A DNA stretch of 64,000 nucleotides. Origin: Tretioscincus oriximinensis. Lineage: Eukaryota; Chordata; Lepidosauria; Squamata; Gymnophthalmidae. The translations under genes and the position numbers were made by a program. This document shows, one piece after another, positions 12,010-23,814 of the stretch. The notes below the pieces were generated by a model. That model ran no database searches and was not told the DNA's origin. It worked only from the letters and a program-made list of their open reading frames with translations. The DNA is taken from positions 701,623-765,622 of the forward strand of contig JAJVDF010000586.1 of NCBI GenBank assembly GCA_022410635.1. The letters are read 5' to 3'. Every line of letters begins with the position of its first letter. The first letter of the stretch is position 1.

Positions 12010-12160
12010 TAGAGTTACCAGATAAAATCTGGGATTCATGTTTATACTTTTTGGGTGTGAAAAAGTGACCACCACCACCCAGGTGCTGCAGGCATTGGAA
12101 GTTTCTGTAGCCATTAAAGGTGTAAATATTTATCCTGGATTTTATCTGGTACCCCTAATT
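12010..12160. mobile_element. Short hAT-like terminal-inverted-repeat element
   Basis: The left end TAGAGTTACCAGATAAAATC and the right end GATTTTATCTGGTACCCCTA are inverted repeats of about 20 bp around about 110 bp of unrelated sequence. The TAGRG-type terminus is hAT-like. The flanks (AATTATTC and ATTCTACT) are not a clean 8-bp duplication, so the superfamily is tentative. Confidence 0.6.
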
Positions 12161-12319
12161 CTACTAGTGTAGTAATGAAATACAATATTCTTTAAAAATC
12201 TATTATTTGAAATGTCTTTTACTTTTCATGAGACCTTAGAAGATAAAAGATAAAGAAAGGTGCAGAAGGGATTATATATGTAATTATTTACAAATCACTC
12301 ACCAAAATTCATAGAGTAC

Positions 12320-12705
12320 TTCGTGTACTTTCTTTTCTATTCTATTCTTCTGTTATCCTTCCTTTCTGTCTCCCATTCCTTCTTTCCTTCCTTCTTTCTT
12401 TTCTTTCTCTCTTGTTGCTTCTTTTCTCCTTCTTCCTTCCTCTTTTCCTTCCTTTTATTCTTCGTTCCATTCTCCTTCTGTCACTTTTCCTTTCTTCCTT
12501 TCATGCTTCCTCACTTTCTCCTGCCATCCATTTATCTTCTTACTTATTTTTTTCACACTTTCTTTCTTTGTTCCTTTCTTTCTCCTTCCTTCTTTCCCTT
12601 CAGCCTTCTTTTCATTCATCCCATTCATTTATCCCATACATCCTACATCTTTCCTTCTTTTATCCTTCCTTTCCCTCTTTCTCTCATCCTGCTATACTTT
12701 AACAG
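12320..12705. repeat. Long pyrimidine-rich (TTCC/TTTC) tract
   Basis: About 385 bp of nearly pure C and T on the plus strand with decayed TTCC, TTTC and CTTT units. Translated frames of up to 133 codons (Ser/Phe/Leu-rich) are simply translations of this low-complexity DNA. Confidence 0.9.
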
Positions 12706-13554
12706 AAACAATAATCCTGAATAAAACTAGGGGGAGGAAGATAAATTTATTTTGATTGGATGGATACACAAGTTCCCTGAAATGAAATGTTGGCCTTGCT
12801 CTACTGTTTATCTACTCAGTTAGTAGACATTTCAGTAATGTATTGTGGCAACTAGGGTTTGTAAAACAGGCAAAGTACATTAAGTGTTGTAGGCGATAAT
12901 CTTTTGAAACCTGCAGTGAAAATGGGTGGGTGTCAAGAGTTGTCTAAGCTGTGTTGAAAGAGAATGCCAAGTTGATGAAGAATGTCTAATTCTTTTTACA
13001 ATCCAAAATTAGTTCTTGAAACAAATCAACACACATTCATATATACATACATATATAAGCACTTCCAAGCTAAGAAAAGAGTTCCACCCACAATCTTTTC
13101 TCTTTCAGGCATGTGGATACATGCAAACACATATAAATATACACAAACACACCTCTGAATTTTGCTGATTGGCTTGCAATAGACACACATAATTGCAAGT
13201 ACCTTCTTAGGGGGTGCCAAGTACTTGACGAGTTTCTTTGACTGAAGGACAGGTAAGAACCCGTTTGATCTTGCAACCAGGATTCTAGTATTTACCTGTT
13301 GAAATCTCTGCATATTTAAACCCACGCATTTAGCCTATAACACACAGTGGAATTTCAGTAGATTCACGTGTCCAGAAACCTCTTCTTTTCACCCCTTTAC
13401 ATACGTTTCTCCAGGTTTAATATATACAGTTTAGTAAACAAAATGAAAATAGAGCTTCACTGAGAAAATTCCTATCTATAATCCACAGCATAATAATGGA
13501 ATACACATTCTTCCCTATAATATGTTCACAAACATAATATGGTAAAATCTAATA
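12706..13554. other. Unannotated stretch, no recognised feature
   Basis: A/T-rich. Short alternating purine-pyrimidine runs (ATATACATACATATATAAGC at 13039) and ACACAAACACACC-type stretches are present. A 99-codon minus-strand frame (13026-13325) has no recognised domain. Confidence 0.45.
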
Positions 13555-13572
13555 TGAACTATACTACTTTAG

Positions 13573-13764
13573 TCCAGCAAAGGAGCTAGCAGCACTTTGA
13601 GACTAACTTGAGAAAAGTGGTTGGCATAAGATTTTGTAGACAGGTCTACTTCTTCAGATGCTCCTGTCTACGAAATCTTATGGCAACCACTTTTCTCAAG
13701 TTAGTCTCAAAGTGCTGCTAGCTCCTTTGCTGGACTTTCTGCTAGACTAACATGGCTATTTCTC
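13573..13764 (-). mobile_element. Fold-back retroposon-like element, complete copy with 18-bp TSD
   Basis: A hairpin element of about 190 bp. The two arms of more than 70 bp run from TCCAGCAAAGGAGCTAGCAG inwards and differ at only a few positions. The asymmetric 5' end (element strand TTCAGAGAAATAGCCATGTT) lies at the right. The direct repeat TGAACTATACTACTTTAG is present at 13555-13572 and 13765-13782. A few terminal bases may belong to the element, so the true TSD is about 14-18 bp. The 3' end is TTTGCTGGA with no A tail. Confidence 0.85.
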
Positions 13765-13782
13765 TGAACTATACTACTTTAG

Positions 13783-14399
13783 AATGTGAATAATGTGTGA
13801 GGGAAAAAGAGAAACTACATCTTTTGAGACACATTGGTTTTCCATTATCTTTATTTCAAGGAACATGAAATGAAACTGCAGCATTAAGTTTGATATTCAC
13901 AAATTCTCATTCCTTCAATCCTTTTTTAAAAGTGGATTCCCTCAATTCTTAGTTAGTCAACATTTTAATGGCACTCAACATTCCTAACTCTTTTCAGATT
14001 ATTTGTGGTTCCATTTCTCCAATTTCTTAGTGCTTCTGAAAACCTCGCCAATTCTATATAGTCTAGTAAGCATCCTGCAGACCTCTCTGCACTTACCTGT
14101 ATGTAGTTTGGGCTAGTGGATTGAGACCAGCTTGGCTATTGGTGTGGAAAGATATGGTTTGGAACTGGGCTTCAATATCTGCCCCCCCACCCCCCCCAGT
14201 TGTGTGATTTTCTGGGGTACCTTTACATGTTGGTAAATCTCTCTATTCTCTTGACACTTTAGCATGGGGATGCAGCCTTAAAGTTGGCAAGTGGCATATC
14301 TATAGTGACTTTCCAAAATTTGAAAGAAACAAAAGTGAACATTGAAACATTTTGCCAAGGAGCCAAGCACAATCTTTCCACTGTACGTATACTATGATT
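13783..14399. other. Unannotated stretch
   Basis: No gene was recognised. A C-rich run (CCCCCCCACCCCCCCC) lies at about 14180-14197. Confidence 0.45.
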
Positions 14400-14676
14400 G
14401 CAGTGGCCCAGTGATTAACAGTTCTAGGCTAGAACTCAAAAGTCTCTTGCTTCGAATCCCTGCTCTGCCATGGAAGTCCATTAGGTTTCTCATTTCTGGG
14501 TAAAACAGCGCCATTGTCTTGTAAGTGTCTTTAGAAAGGCAAAAACTAAACAACTAAACTCTGGTAGAAAATTATAAGGTGATTGGATAGATCACAGGCC
14601 AACACAGAAGATCCTAAAATTAATGTGCCTTGAGACCATGTTGTCACAGGGTAGGATTTAAAAGTAAATAAGCAAG
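14400..14676 (+). mobile_element. MIR-like SINE, decayed but nearly full length
   Basis: The head GCAGTGGCCCAGTGATTAAC is followed by the B-box-like TGCTTCGAATCCCTGCTCTG and a TGCCATGGAAGTCCATTAGG core. The L2-like 3' part reads TGTGCCTTGAGACCATG and ends GGATTTAAAAGTAAATAAGC. Block order matches the other MIR-like copies, with high divergence. Confidence 0.65.
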
Positions 14677-16212
14677 TGACCATCAGCAATAAGCACATGG
14701 AACACATCTATAAGGGTGGGGGTGACAAAGTAATAATTATAAAATCCACAACAAAGAAAATACTATTAGAAAAGACAAAAAATATTATTTGAAAACTGAA
14801 CTCACAAGTTTATGCAATTCTCAGTCTTACTGACTAGAGAAGTTAAGTTGGGAAGATCTCATGCTCTTCCCTGCACCCTGACGGTAATCAAGCATTGCAG
14901 AGACATGAAGTGTGCAGTGATCTTCTTGATATGGAACTGACTAAATGACTAGAAGAGGAAAATAAAAAGAGACCCATCTTAGAATGGAGGAGCCTGTACT
15001 GCCACCAAGTGAAATGCTGCTAGGTATCTCCGGCTGTTCTCAGAAGAATTCTTTTCTTCTTTGACAATATTGACACAGTGGTGCAACTATGAAGTAGGAT
15101 TTGATATATATTTACTGAAACATAAATCTCACTACATTCAGTGGTGCTTGCTCACAATGTATGGTGTTTAAGATCCTTTCTTCAGTTCCTAGAGTTGCTG
15201 TAAAAAAACATGAAAGAGAGCTGCAGCTTTAATAGATGTGGATGTGGCCAAAGAGGAAATTTTAGCAGATGTTACAGTTTTCCATTAAAGGAGTATGTTT
15301 CTGCCATATTTTTTCTTTTTTTCTGAGAAACCTACTTATTCATGATTATATCTTACAATAGAGATTTGTTATCTTCCTACTAGAGCACATAATGTCAGGT
15401 TCTGGGTGGGACTGCTATGTTCTGGGATGGAATCAGTCATAAGGCCCAGTGCAAAAAGGGATTAAGATTTAACCACTCCATTAAATGGAAATGAGAATAA
15501 ATACAGTTTTCTGTTAGCCATAAGGCATTTTCTTCATCAGAATGAAATTATTCATAGTGTCATGTAGTCTGGTAGAGAAGTGGAATTAGCTAGTACAGGT
15601 CACTCCCTGTTCCAGTCTGCACACATTGTACTGCAAGTGAAATTGGAAAGCATTGTAATGCAGCAATGAACCCAAGATAGTGATACCTCAGGGCAAGTTC
15701 ACTCTTCTAATTTAATTCCCTGGTGCTTCTCTTGCCATTTTATGAAAGCCATTTAGTTAGAAACAATGGGTCTTTCTGCGTTCATCTCGGTCATCTTCTG
15801 GGCCCCTCTTTTTCTTGTACATTGGTACAGACAAAAGAGGCTCTGGATTAGGAGAGCCAAAATAGCTTTCTGGTCCACTTCTGGTCTGGAATACTGATAC
15901 AACTTGATAAGGAGTTCTACTGGTATACTAGAGCCATGGGGAACCCATCTTTGCAATGAATGCCCAATGTCCAAATAGGTCCCACAGGAGCTCCAAAGAC
16001 AAGAATCTTCATTCCTGGCTATTTAGGCTAACTCAAAGCTCATATGAGCTTCAGAGCCAGCCACTGAGGTTGTTCCAGAACAAATTAGATGCTGCCTAAT
16101 TAGACTCTGGATTCAGAATTGCATTGATAAATGCAGATGGACCCAGATACTTTTTTTAAAAAGTGCCATTTATTATAGCATTGCTGTTCCTCTATATGTA
16201 TTTGTCTACTTC
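14677..16212. other. Unannotated stretch, no recognised feature
   Basis: About 1.5 kb with no named repeat. A minus-strand frame of 73 codons (15753-15974) shows no recognised domain. Confidence 0.45.
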
Positions 16213-16312
16213 TTAATTATATTTATGTTTTGATAGTTGTTCTTGTATATTCTGAGACCTTCGGGTATGGGCAGCTTATAAGTATAAATAGATAAATAAA
16301 TAAATAAGTAGA
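16213..16312 (+). mobile_element. L2-type 3' tail
   Basis: TCTGAGACCTTCGGGTATGG, then GCAGCTTATAAGTATAAATAG and an (ATAA)n run, match the 3' terminus of the L2 copies at 54000 and 42720. No coding part remains. Confidence 0.75.
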
Positions 16313-17560
16313 TTCAATAATTTCTGTTTTTGTGGTTACCAGTATTGTTTCTTGTTATATCTATTAAATCAATATGGAAGTGCATTTTCTTATTAATAAA
16401 AAAAATAAAATATCACTTTTCACACACTGTTCTTTCCAGAATGGCAAATTTTCTTGTAGATTGATAAGATTTACTGAGGAAAGATTCATATAAGTGCATT
16501 TAGAGTAATTGACCATATAAGGGAATACAGGGTTTCCAGCCATATATGTTTCTTGAAGGGTCAGGAGTAATTGCAGAAAAGAATTAACAGACACGAAAAG
16601 GTCAATTTTATCTGCAAACGTCTTCTGGTTTCCTCAGGACATTCTGAATATTGTCCTAAGCTGAGGGAGAAAAATGGGGGACATCCAATTACAGTGGAAG
16701 GAGAATGCTTGTTCCTCTCCCTTTTTCCAGTTGTTCTTTATAACCAAAGCTGCATGAGATATATTGTGACAGACCCCTGAATTGCATTACTTAAAATGTT
16801 TCAAGCCAACTTGGAGGTAACAACATTCTAAATGTTATTGTCATTTTTTATCTCAAATTTTGCCGTACTTCCATTTAGAAAAGATAATAATAGCATTAAA
16901 TTTAGAAATCTTCTTATGCTCTTGCTACTATATTGGCAAATCCCTTCATTTGGAAAGAAGGGATTTGAATGGATTTCTCATCCATCAAGCAAAGAAGATG
17001 ACTGGCATAGCTCCAAAGACAACTTTTTATGATGTGCAGTTTCCATTAGAAGAACCACAAGACAGGAGCAGGAGCATTGTTATTACCTCAGCAAATGCTA
17101 ATATCCTTTCTCATTTATATTCTGGGATAAAAAGGACCCTTTCATATTCATGCTGGTGCACACTATGCCAAGACTAATTCAGGGCTTGCCACAGTCTGCA
17201 CCAGCATGCAGAAGGTAGGTCCCTATTCTAGAATATAAGACCCTGTGCAGAAAGGGCCTGTTAAGTTAAGGGCGTGATTTGAGTCTGTCATTTTGGTTTT
17301 ACCATAGTTGTAACTATAAATTGGAGTGAATAAGGAGTTGGAAGCTGTGATTGTTCAGTTTGATTATTTACTTGTCTAGGCTTTGATTAATGTACAGTAT
17401 CTACTTTCTGAAAGAAAAAAGACTTTATAATAATAATTCTTCATCTTCTTCTTCTAATAATAATAATCAAAAAGTCATATTCATAAATATAGAAAACAAT
17501 ATGGATTTTCCAGGTCATTTTCCAAAGCTTGTGCTGAACATGGAGTTTTAAGTTCCCCAA
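16313..17560. other. Unannotated stretch; imperfect TIR-like repeats near 17150
   Basis: No gene was recognised. CATGCTGGTGCACACTATGC (17149-17168) and CTGCACCAGCATGCAGAAGG (17195-17214) form a short imperfect inverted pair. Nearby GACCCTGTGCAGAAAGGGCC resembles sequence at 22380-22405, hinting at a decayed DNA element. Confidence 0.4.
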
Positions 17561-17849
17561 TTAAGAACATAAGAAGAGCCATACTGGATAAGGCCACAGC
17601 CCATCAAGTCCAGCATTCTGTGTCACACAGAGGCCCACCAGATGTACCTGGGCAGTCCGAACAGAGGAAGCAAAATATGCATCTTTTCATGACTCCCTGC
17701 AAATGGTATCTCAGGAGTCCTGCCTGTTAGTCCATCCCGGAGGCAACATCCAGACATCCATCCTAGTATCAATTTATACCCTTGGTATCCATAAACCTGT
17801 CTAATCCTGTCTTGAAACTATCCAAGCTGTTAGCTACCACTACCTCTTA
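17561..17849 (-). mobile_element. CR1 retrotransposon 3' end
   Basis: On the minus strand it ends in the CR1 terminus (here the plus-strand start TTAAGAACATAAGAAGAGCC). It carries the 3' UTR blocks CCCAGGTACATCTGGTGGGC and GGATGTCTGGATG. It is truncated at the last codons of ORF2 (GAGGTAGTGGTAGCTAACAG). Confidence 0.9.
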
Positions 17850-18017
17850 AAGGTGTGCATTTAAGTAGTTTTAGGTGTACATCTAAGAAAAAAAATGCTT
17901 TTTCAGTATTAAATTTTATTGTAATAAATTTATAGATAGCAATCAGTTGCACATTCCATAGGAGACCAGTACTGGAGATCTCCTGAACACTATATGACCT
18001 TACATAAAGATGCAGAG

Positions 18018-18446
18018 AGTCCATCCCCCCTCATGATATTAGCGAGGTGGAAGTAACATCATCTTCATTCCACTCCAAGAGGTCACGCATGTTCAGCAAT
18101 CCATTAGCTAAAAAGATCAATTGTTGCAGAATTCTTAGTCACCACAGTTTGTGCATTCAATAGCGGGCATTTCTATAATCCAAAAAAAAAAATATTCGTG
18201 GAGACATTCAGCAATTTGAATGTACAGAATCTCACATGACTTGAAGGCTCCATATAAAATTTAATCAGATCTCTCAAGCTTGCAGAGAATGCTGGGAATT
18301 ATTGGAAGGCAAGAGCAGCAATGCCTTATGGGGCTCGTGACACGTGCTAGGCAATTTGTCGAAGCAGTGTGGAAACTTGAGGCAGGCGAGGCAGATTGTG
18401 AACAACATTTAAAAGAAATAGTGAGTCAAACATGAGGTGGGGAAGG
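18018..18446. mobile_element. PIF/Harbinger-like MITE, diverged copy
   Basis: The ends GAGTCCATCCCCCCTCATGA (left) and CATGAGGTGGGGAAGGGCTC (right) are imperfect inverted repeats. The interior shares GCAGAGAATGCTGGGAATT and TTATGGGGCTCGTGACAC with the better copy at 46821-47249. Length is also about 430 bp. No clear TTA duplication remains, so assignment rests on similarity to the other copy. Confidence 0.6.
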
Positions 18447-19483
18447 GCTCACAGAGATCCATTAATTGAACTAATGTGAACAAAGATTTGACTTTCCATT
18501 TGTGCTTGTGGATTTTACATATGGTAAGAATTTTAGGATCATGTAGAACATGTTTTTAGGCTGTAGAACCCCAAGAACAATAGAAAGTTTATAAAATATA
18601 TTAGATAAATAATATTTGTTGGATATAAGGGAAAAAATCCGGTTTTGAAAATTGGTAGGAAAGGGAATGTAGCACATTTGTTATTTGTAGAATACATTTT
18701 AAAATGTGACTTAATTGTAAGTGAATGCAATAAATAAAAAAAATGACTTCATGGATATTATGCTTTTCATGGATGCTATATATTATTATCCCTTTTTCAT
18801 GTTCTTCAGTTCAACTTATCTAATTCATTTCTACCAACCAGATATACAAGCATATCTGATTATTGTTATGGCATGTGAATATATCACTTTGCTTGTGTTC
18901 CCATCATTTAAGATTTTCAAAACTTGTTTTAGATATTCTATTTTTTTTTCTATTCTCACTAAATAAGATGTTATTTGCTTACAAGTTTATACTACCAACC
19001 TCTTTCTATATGTTAGTCTCTAAGGTGCTGTTATATTCTCTTGCTTATTTATCAGGACAACAATCTACGCTTAAGGGGTTTCGATCTGCATTTTTGATGT
19101 CTCCAAGGCTGGGAGGTACTGGCCATATAAATGATACCTAAATCGTACCCTATGGCAGGATCTCCAACTGAAAAGCAGTCTTTTTAATGTCTGTCTCTAT
19201 AAAACCTTCATCTACTATCTATATGTAAAGCAATAACAGGGCACATCCTTTTAGATTATCCATAAAACAACAGTGACACAAAGATGTTTATATGCACAGA
19301 TAAGAGTGTTCATTAACTGTCACTCAACAGACCAATTAATTCATGTTAATCAAACACTACTGAAGACAGTTCTTACTTAAGAACTAGATGACTGTGAAGA
19401 ATGAACAGAAGATGTTGTAAGCATAAATGAATTTACTGTTGAATTCAATGGCAATGTATTCAGAATAAAAATCTAAAGGAACA
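18447..19483. other. Unannotated stretch
   Basis: A/T-rich. Frames of 60-92 codons show no domain. GTTAGTCTCTAAGGTGCTGT at 19012-19031 resembles a piece of the fold-back element arm but is too short to claim. Confidence 0.4.
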
Positions 19484-19838
19484 CCTGCTCTCTTATCAAC
19501 CAGTCAATGCCTTAAGATATTCAGAGGAAGCCCTCCAGACTGCACCATGTCCCTCAGAGGCAAAGAAGGTGGGAACTCGGGGTAGGGCATTCTCTGTGGC
19601 AGCCCCCAGACTATGGAACAGTCTCCCCCCTTGAGATGTGTCTATCACCATCTCTGTGCACATTTAGAAAATGCTTGAAGATACACCTCTTTGGCCTGCT
19701 CTTTGGTTGGGAAAACTGCTGTCCCTTCCCTACTTTTAGATGTGGCTGTTTTTAATATGTTAACTGGATTTTTATTGTTAACCTGCCCTGAGATCTTTGG
19801 GTATAGGACAATATCAAAATGTAAATAAATAAATAAAT
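19484..19838 (+). mobile_element. L2 retrotransposon 3' end with coding remnant
   Basis: The coding part encodes ALRYSEEALQTAPCPS and VGTRGRAFSVAAPRLWNSLP. The last is the hallmark of the extreme C terminus of L2 ORF2. The 3' UTR follows with AACCTGCCCTGAGATCTTTG and an (AAAT)n tail. The 5' part is lost. Confidence 0.88.
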
Positions 19839-20392
19839 GTGAATAAGCCTAGGTTATATAGATGCAATTTAATTTTAAAACAAATTAATGTTTAAAGATG
19901 AAAGTTAGCTTTAGTCTACCAAAAGTAGGTGGGAAAAGTTCCTCAATTAGACTTCTCATCTACATCTATAAACCCGATTAATACTTAGCAGGTTTTAAAA
20001 GTAGAAGGCACCTTATGGATTTGAAACAATGCATAAACATTGATGCTTAAATATGTCTACATCGATGTATCTGTTTTGAGGATAGTCAGGCTGGATCCAC
20101 ACGACAGACTTTGTGGCAAAATAGCTAAACATTTTGCTATGAAAGACTTACGCTTCCATCCACATGCAGCAAGGAAACTCTTTCACTTCTGTATTTAACT
20201 ACAAACTATGAGGTTTTGCAAGCTTACTGCTCTCAATAAACTTTGTTTCTTTTCTGACATTGGCTGCAGCTCCCTCCTTCCCTTGTTACTGAGAGGAAGA
20301 ATCAAAGAGAGATTGGAAGGCATGGGACTTTTGAGAGTGCTATATAAATAAATGAACGCACGGGACGTTTACGCTTTCTAAAACAAAGCTTT
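19839..20392. other. Unannotated stretch; possible decayed TIR element
   Basis: CAGGCTGGATCCACACGACA at 20089-20108 resembles the TIR of the element at 27096, but no matching opposite end was found. Otherwise no feature. Confidence 0.35.
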
Positions 20393-20712
20393 TAGAAGAA
20401 GAAGAAGAAGAAGAAGTTGGTTCTTATACCCCGCTTTTTCTCACCTTTTCAAAGGGACTCAAAGCGGCTTACAAGGATATATTTTGCCCGAAGGCTGACA
20501 TTCTATCTTCCCCACCAAGCTATGGTGGTTCCCATGTATCTACTTGCAGTCAGTTGCAATTTTTTGCAATTCATGCTTTCGAATAGCTGGGTTGGCTAAA
20601 GCTACAGGTTAGTGGAAGGTGCTGACCCCTCTCCACGTCCCACACAGGGCTTCGAAACCCGACCTCCCAGGCGAGAGACGAATTCCTAAGCAACTGAGCT
20701 ATCCTTGCCTGC
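20393..20712 (-). mobile_element. tRNA-headed SINE with (CTT)n tail, copy 2
   Basis: Same block order as the copy at 1243. The plus strand starts with (AGA)n and GTTCTTATACCCCGC and ends in the tRNA-like head read on the minus strand (GCAAGGATAGCTCAGTTGCT). TTTTAG occurs on both sides and could be a short TSD. Confidence 0.88.
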
Positions 20713-21542
20713 TATTTTAGGGTATGATGAGGTTTTTAATCCAAATCGCTGTATTTCCCTACCTAAATCCTGAAGGAAAAGCTGATTTTGCATACCTGCC
20801 TGGCTGTAGGCAGGATGCAACTTGAGGAAGATATCAGTTCTGTTTGTACCACTCATTCCAGATGAGAGGATCATTCCTTTTGCTATGGAATCAGAACACA
20901 AGTACTGGGAAGAAAAACTGGAATATCAGACCTTTCTAACACTACCGCGGCTGGAAGCCCATGATTTCATGAGGCAAATCCCCCATAGTCGCATTATAAT
21001 AGCATGAAAAGACCCTCATCAGTATCCAATTTATACTGTAATGTGTAGGTGCATCTTTTCCATCAGTCTTACAGTGCATACGGGAATGTATGTGTGCTCA
21101 TTTCAATTGCACTTGTATGTTAAGAATTTTTTTTAACAAAATAGTCCAACCTTCTAGTTCCTTAAATACTCTGCAAGTGTACTATCTAACAGCAAAGTAG
21201 GTAATGCAAGAATGAAACATTCTCACGTAACTATTGTTTTTCAACCAGAGGGAGACATTCACTCTTGCCAGCCGCTCCAGAGACCTAGTCTCAGGGTTGG
21301 GTGTGTTGAATGCATATAGAGCCACCCCATAATTTAACATGTATGTATGCATACACAGACACTTGTCAAATCAGCTGATCAAAGTGATAACTGTCACCCT
21401 CCCTACTTATTAAATTAGTGATCTAATGATTGAAGAGAAGAGATTTGCTTTTCCATCAGATTTTTGACCAGATATAAAGGGGTATTTTTCTAGATCACAT
21501 TGGAGAAATCTGACATTTACATTCTTGTGTAGAATAGAATAA
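20713..21542. other. Unannotated stretch between two SINEs
   Basis: No gene or repeat was recognised. Overlapping frames of 61-71 codons on both strands have no domain. Confidence 0.45.
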
Positions 21543-21850
21543 TAAGAAGAATAACTTGGTTCTTATACCCCGCTTTTCTCACCTTTCAAAGGGACTCAAA
21601 GCAGCTTACAAGGATATATTTTGCCCGAAGGTTTCCATTCTATCTTCCCCACCAGGCTATGGTGGTTCCCATGTATCTACTTGCAGTCAGTTGCAATTTC
21701 TTACAATTCATGGTTTCGAATAGCTGGGTTGGCTAGAGCTACAGGGCTAGTGGAAGGTGCTCACCCCTCCCCACGTCCCACACAGGGCTTCGAAACCCGA
21801 TCTCCCAGGTGAGAGACGAATTCCTAAGCGACTGAGCTATCCATCCCTGC
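21543..21850 (-). mobile_element. tRNA-headed SINE with (CTT)n tail, copy 3
   Basis: Full-length minus-orientation copy, very close to copies 2 and 4. The tail is interrupted (AAGAAGAATAAC). The head reads GGGATGGATAGCTCAGTCGC on the minus strand. Frames across it (for example 21757-22161) are artefacts. Confidence 0.88.
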
Positions 21851-23612
21851 TCTGTGCAAACCGCAGTGTCTGCACAGAGCCTGTCTTAGGTCGCATCCAC
21901 ACAAGGTACTTATACCACAGTTTCAGCAATCTACCTGCTGCAACCCATAATTGCCACAATTTTTACACTCAGTACTTTTTTCTGAGTTCATTAGGGTTCT
22001 CTCTGCCTATGTTAATAAGACCTTGTGTGGTGTACACAAGCAGTGAGTGGACAGAAGCAGCGAGAGCCCAAAGCATAACATGTGATCTGTTTACTTCTTG
22101 GTGCGTGGATGTACAAGGGAGGGGAAGAGCTAATCAAGAACCTCAACATGCAATGTGCTGAGAGGTTCCCGGATGTCCATTGAGATGGGAATACAGTTCT
22201 CCATCTGGGAAGTTAGATTGTCACTGCAGTAATGCAATGTTTTACTGGGTGTAGAATCACAACTGGCTTTTGTTCAGAATAAAGAAAATTCAACAACAAA
22301 ACAGCTTGTTTTTATTGGAGGCTTTAGTCTGTATTAGCATGGAGAAGTCAAGTCTCCATTCTTAAGTATAATCTAGAATGTGACCCAGAGCAGAAAGGGG
22401 CTAAACATACAAAGATAACAGCATGGAGGGGTGTTTGGAAGCATTCAAACTAAGTGGACTATTATCAAATAATCAGTTAATCTTATATAATGGAAACACT
22501 ACAGTTGACATTTTGTGACAGAGCTTCCACAGTGCATGAGTCTCCTTTTCATAGCCAATCAGTGAAGAACATAAACATAAGAGATCTTTCCATTTGATGT
22601 GTTTTGGTGGGTGGATCTACCTTCAAATCTTCTCAGTTCTTGAAAGGGAATGCACATTAAAATAATTGGATCATAGAATTGTGCAGTGTGAAGCTTTGCC
22701 ATGCCAACGATAGGATCAACATGGCTATCATTCTTTCCATGATCTCATCCCTATCTGTGAAAGTTGAAGGGGTTTCATTCCTGCCTGAAATTGTCAGCCA
22801 TTTTCTGTGCTTTTCAGAACAATTATATGCTTGGTGAGTCTGAGTTTGTATTTTCCCCTTGACTTTGCTCCATGGCAATATTTCAGCACCATGCAGTTCC
22901 AGTTTATTTGTAAATAAACATTTCAAAATGCCAAGAAGGTTCTACTGGTTTCCTTCCAAAAGAAAACAAATCTTTGGAATCTCCCAGTGCTCAAAGGAAT
23001 AGAGTAACAATATATTAGTAACAGCAGGGGGAAATCCACTGCATTATCTCTCACTTTAATTGTCAGAAATTAGCTGCCAAACAGTGTTATAGAAGACAAG
23101 TGGCTTAAGGGAAAATACTGTATATTTTTACAATTTTAAGTATGTCTATTTTATTATACCTCACCAAAAAAAGGTATCAAATATGAACAAGACACACAGA
23201 GAGGTAAACGGTTCCTAAATTAAACAGTACATTTATCTGTCCAGTGCTACTGTTTAAATTTCTAGTTCTGTGAGTCAACAGGAGGGAAGTCCCAAGTCTA
23301 GCAAGAGTGGATTAAAACAGATGTTTGTTTTGCTGTAAAGCAGTTGTCTTCCCATTATCATTGAGAAGAGTGTAGAGAGATCCTCTAGGGGCACTTACTC
23401 AGGTGTATTTATAGAACAATCTGAAATGGTTTAATTATAAATCCTTCACTTAATAGTGTGGGAAATCCCCTTTTGCGTTGTGCACTGAGAAACAAGAAAA
23501 TAGCAATATCCCTCACATAAAATAGGCTCATTTGTGTGCATTTGAGAAGTTTTCACAAAAGATGTGTAATTCTCTTCATCAAATAGAAGGAGCTCAAGAT
23601 AGCATTTAGAAG
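21851..23612. other. Unannotated stretch, no supported feature
   Basis: About 1.8 kb. A minus-strand frame of 89 codons (22657-22926) has no recognised domain and no second exon in sight. CGCATCCACACAAGGTACTT at 21893 is reminiscent of TIRs in other elements here but has no partner. Confidence 0.4.
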
Positions 23613-23814
23613 TAGGCTGACCAGATTAGCCCTTTTTTTGGGGGGGGGAGTGGAAACCCCGTTTTGGGGTAGCTCCCGGTTTATGCTGAGGATTTTTTTT
23701 TAAAAGATTTTTTTAAAAAATTGTTTTGATTTTTTTTTCCTCAGCAAAAAATGGGAAGCACCCCAAAACCGGGTTTTCACCCCCCAAAAAAGGGGTCATC
23801 TGGTCAGACTAATT
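23613..23814. mobile_element. Palindromic hAT-like MITE
   Basis: Termini TAGGCTGACCAGAT and ATCTGGTCAGACTA are inverted, and most of the interior pairs as well (CCCCGTTTTGGGGTAGCTCC with GGAAGCACCCCAAAACCGGG). The flanks ATTTAGAAG and ATTTAGAG look like an 8-bp TSD with one extra A on the left, as expected for hAT. Related copies are at 40371 and 53329. Confidence 0.75.

Noticed and set aside
12323..12724. 133-codon frame rich in Ser, Phe and Leu
   Set aside because: It is the direct translation of the pyrimidine-rich tract; an overlapping frame shows the same composition.
19012..19031. Fragment of the hairpin retroposon arm (GTTAGTCTCTAAGGTGCTGT)
   Set aside because: About 20 bp of similarity without either terminus or a TSD is too little to call.
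20089..20392. DNA element with a GGCTGGATCCACACGACA end
   Set aside because: Only one TIR-like end was seen and no inverted partner was found before the SINE at 20393.
22657..22926. 89-codon minus-strand frame as an exon or transposase piece
   Set aside because: No family pattern could be recognised and the flanks lack convincing splice sites.
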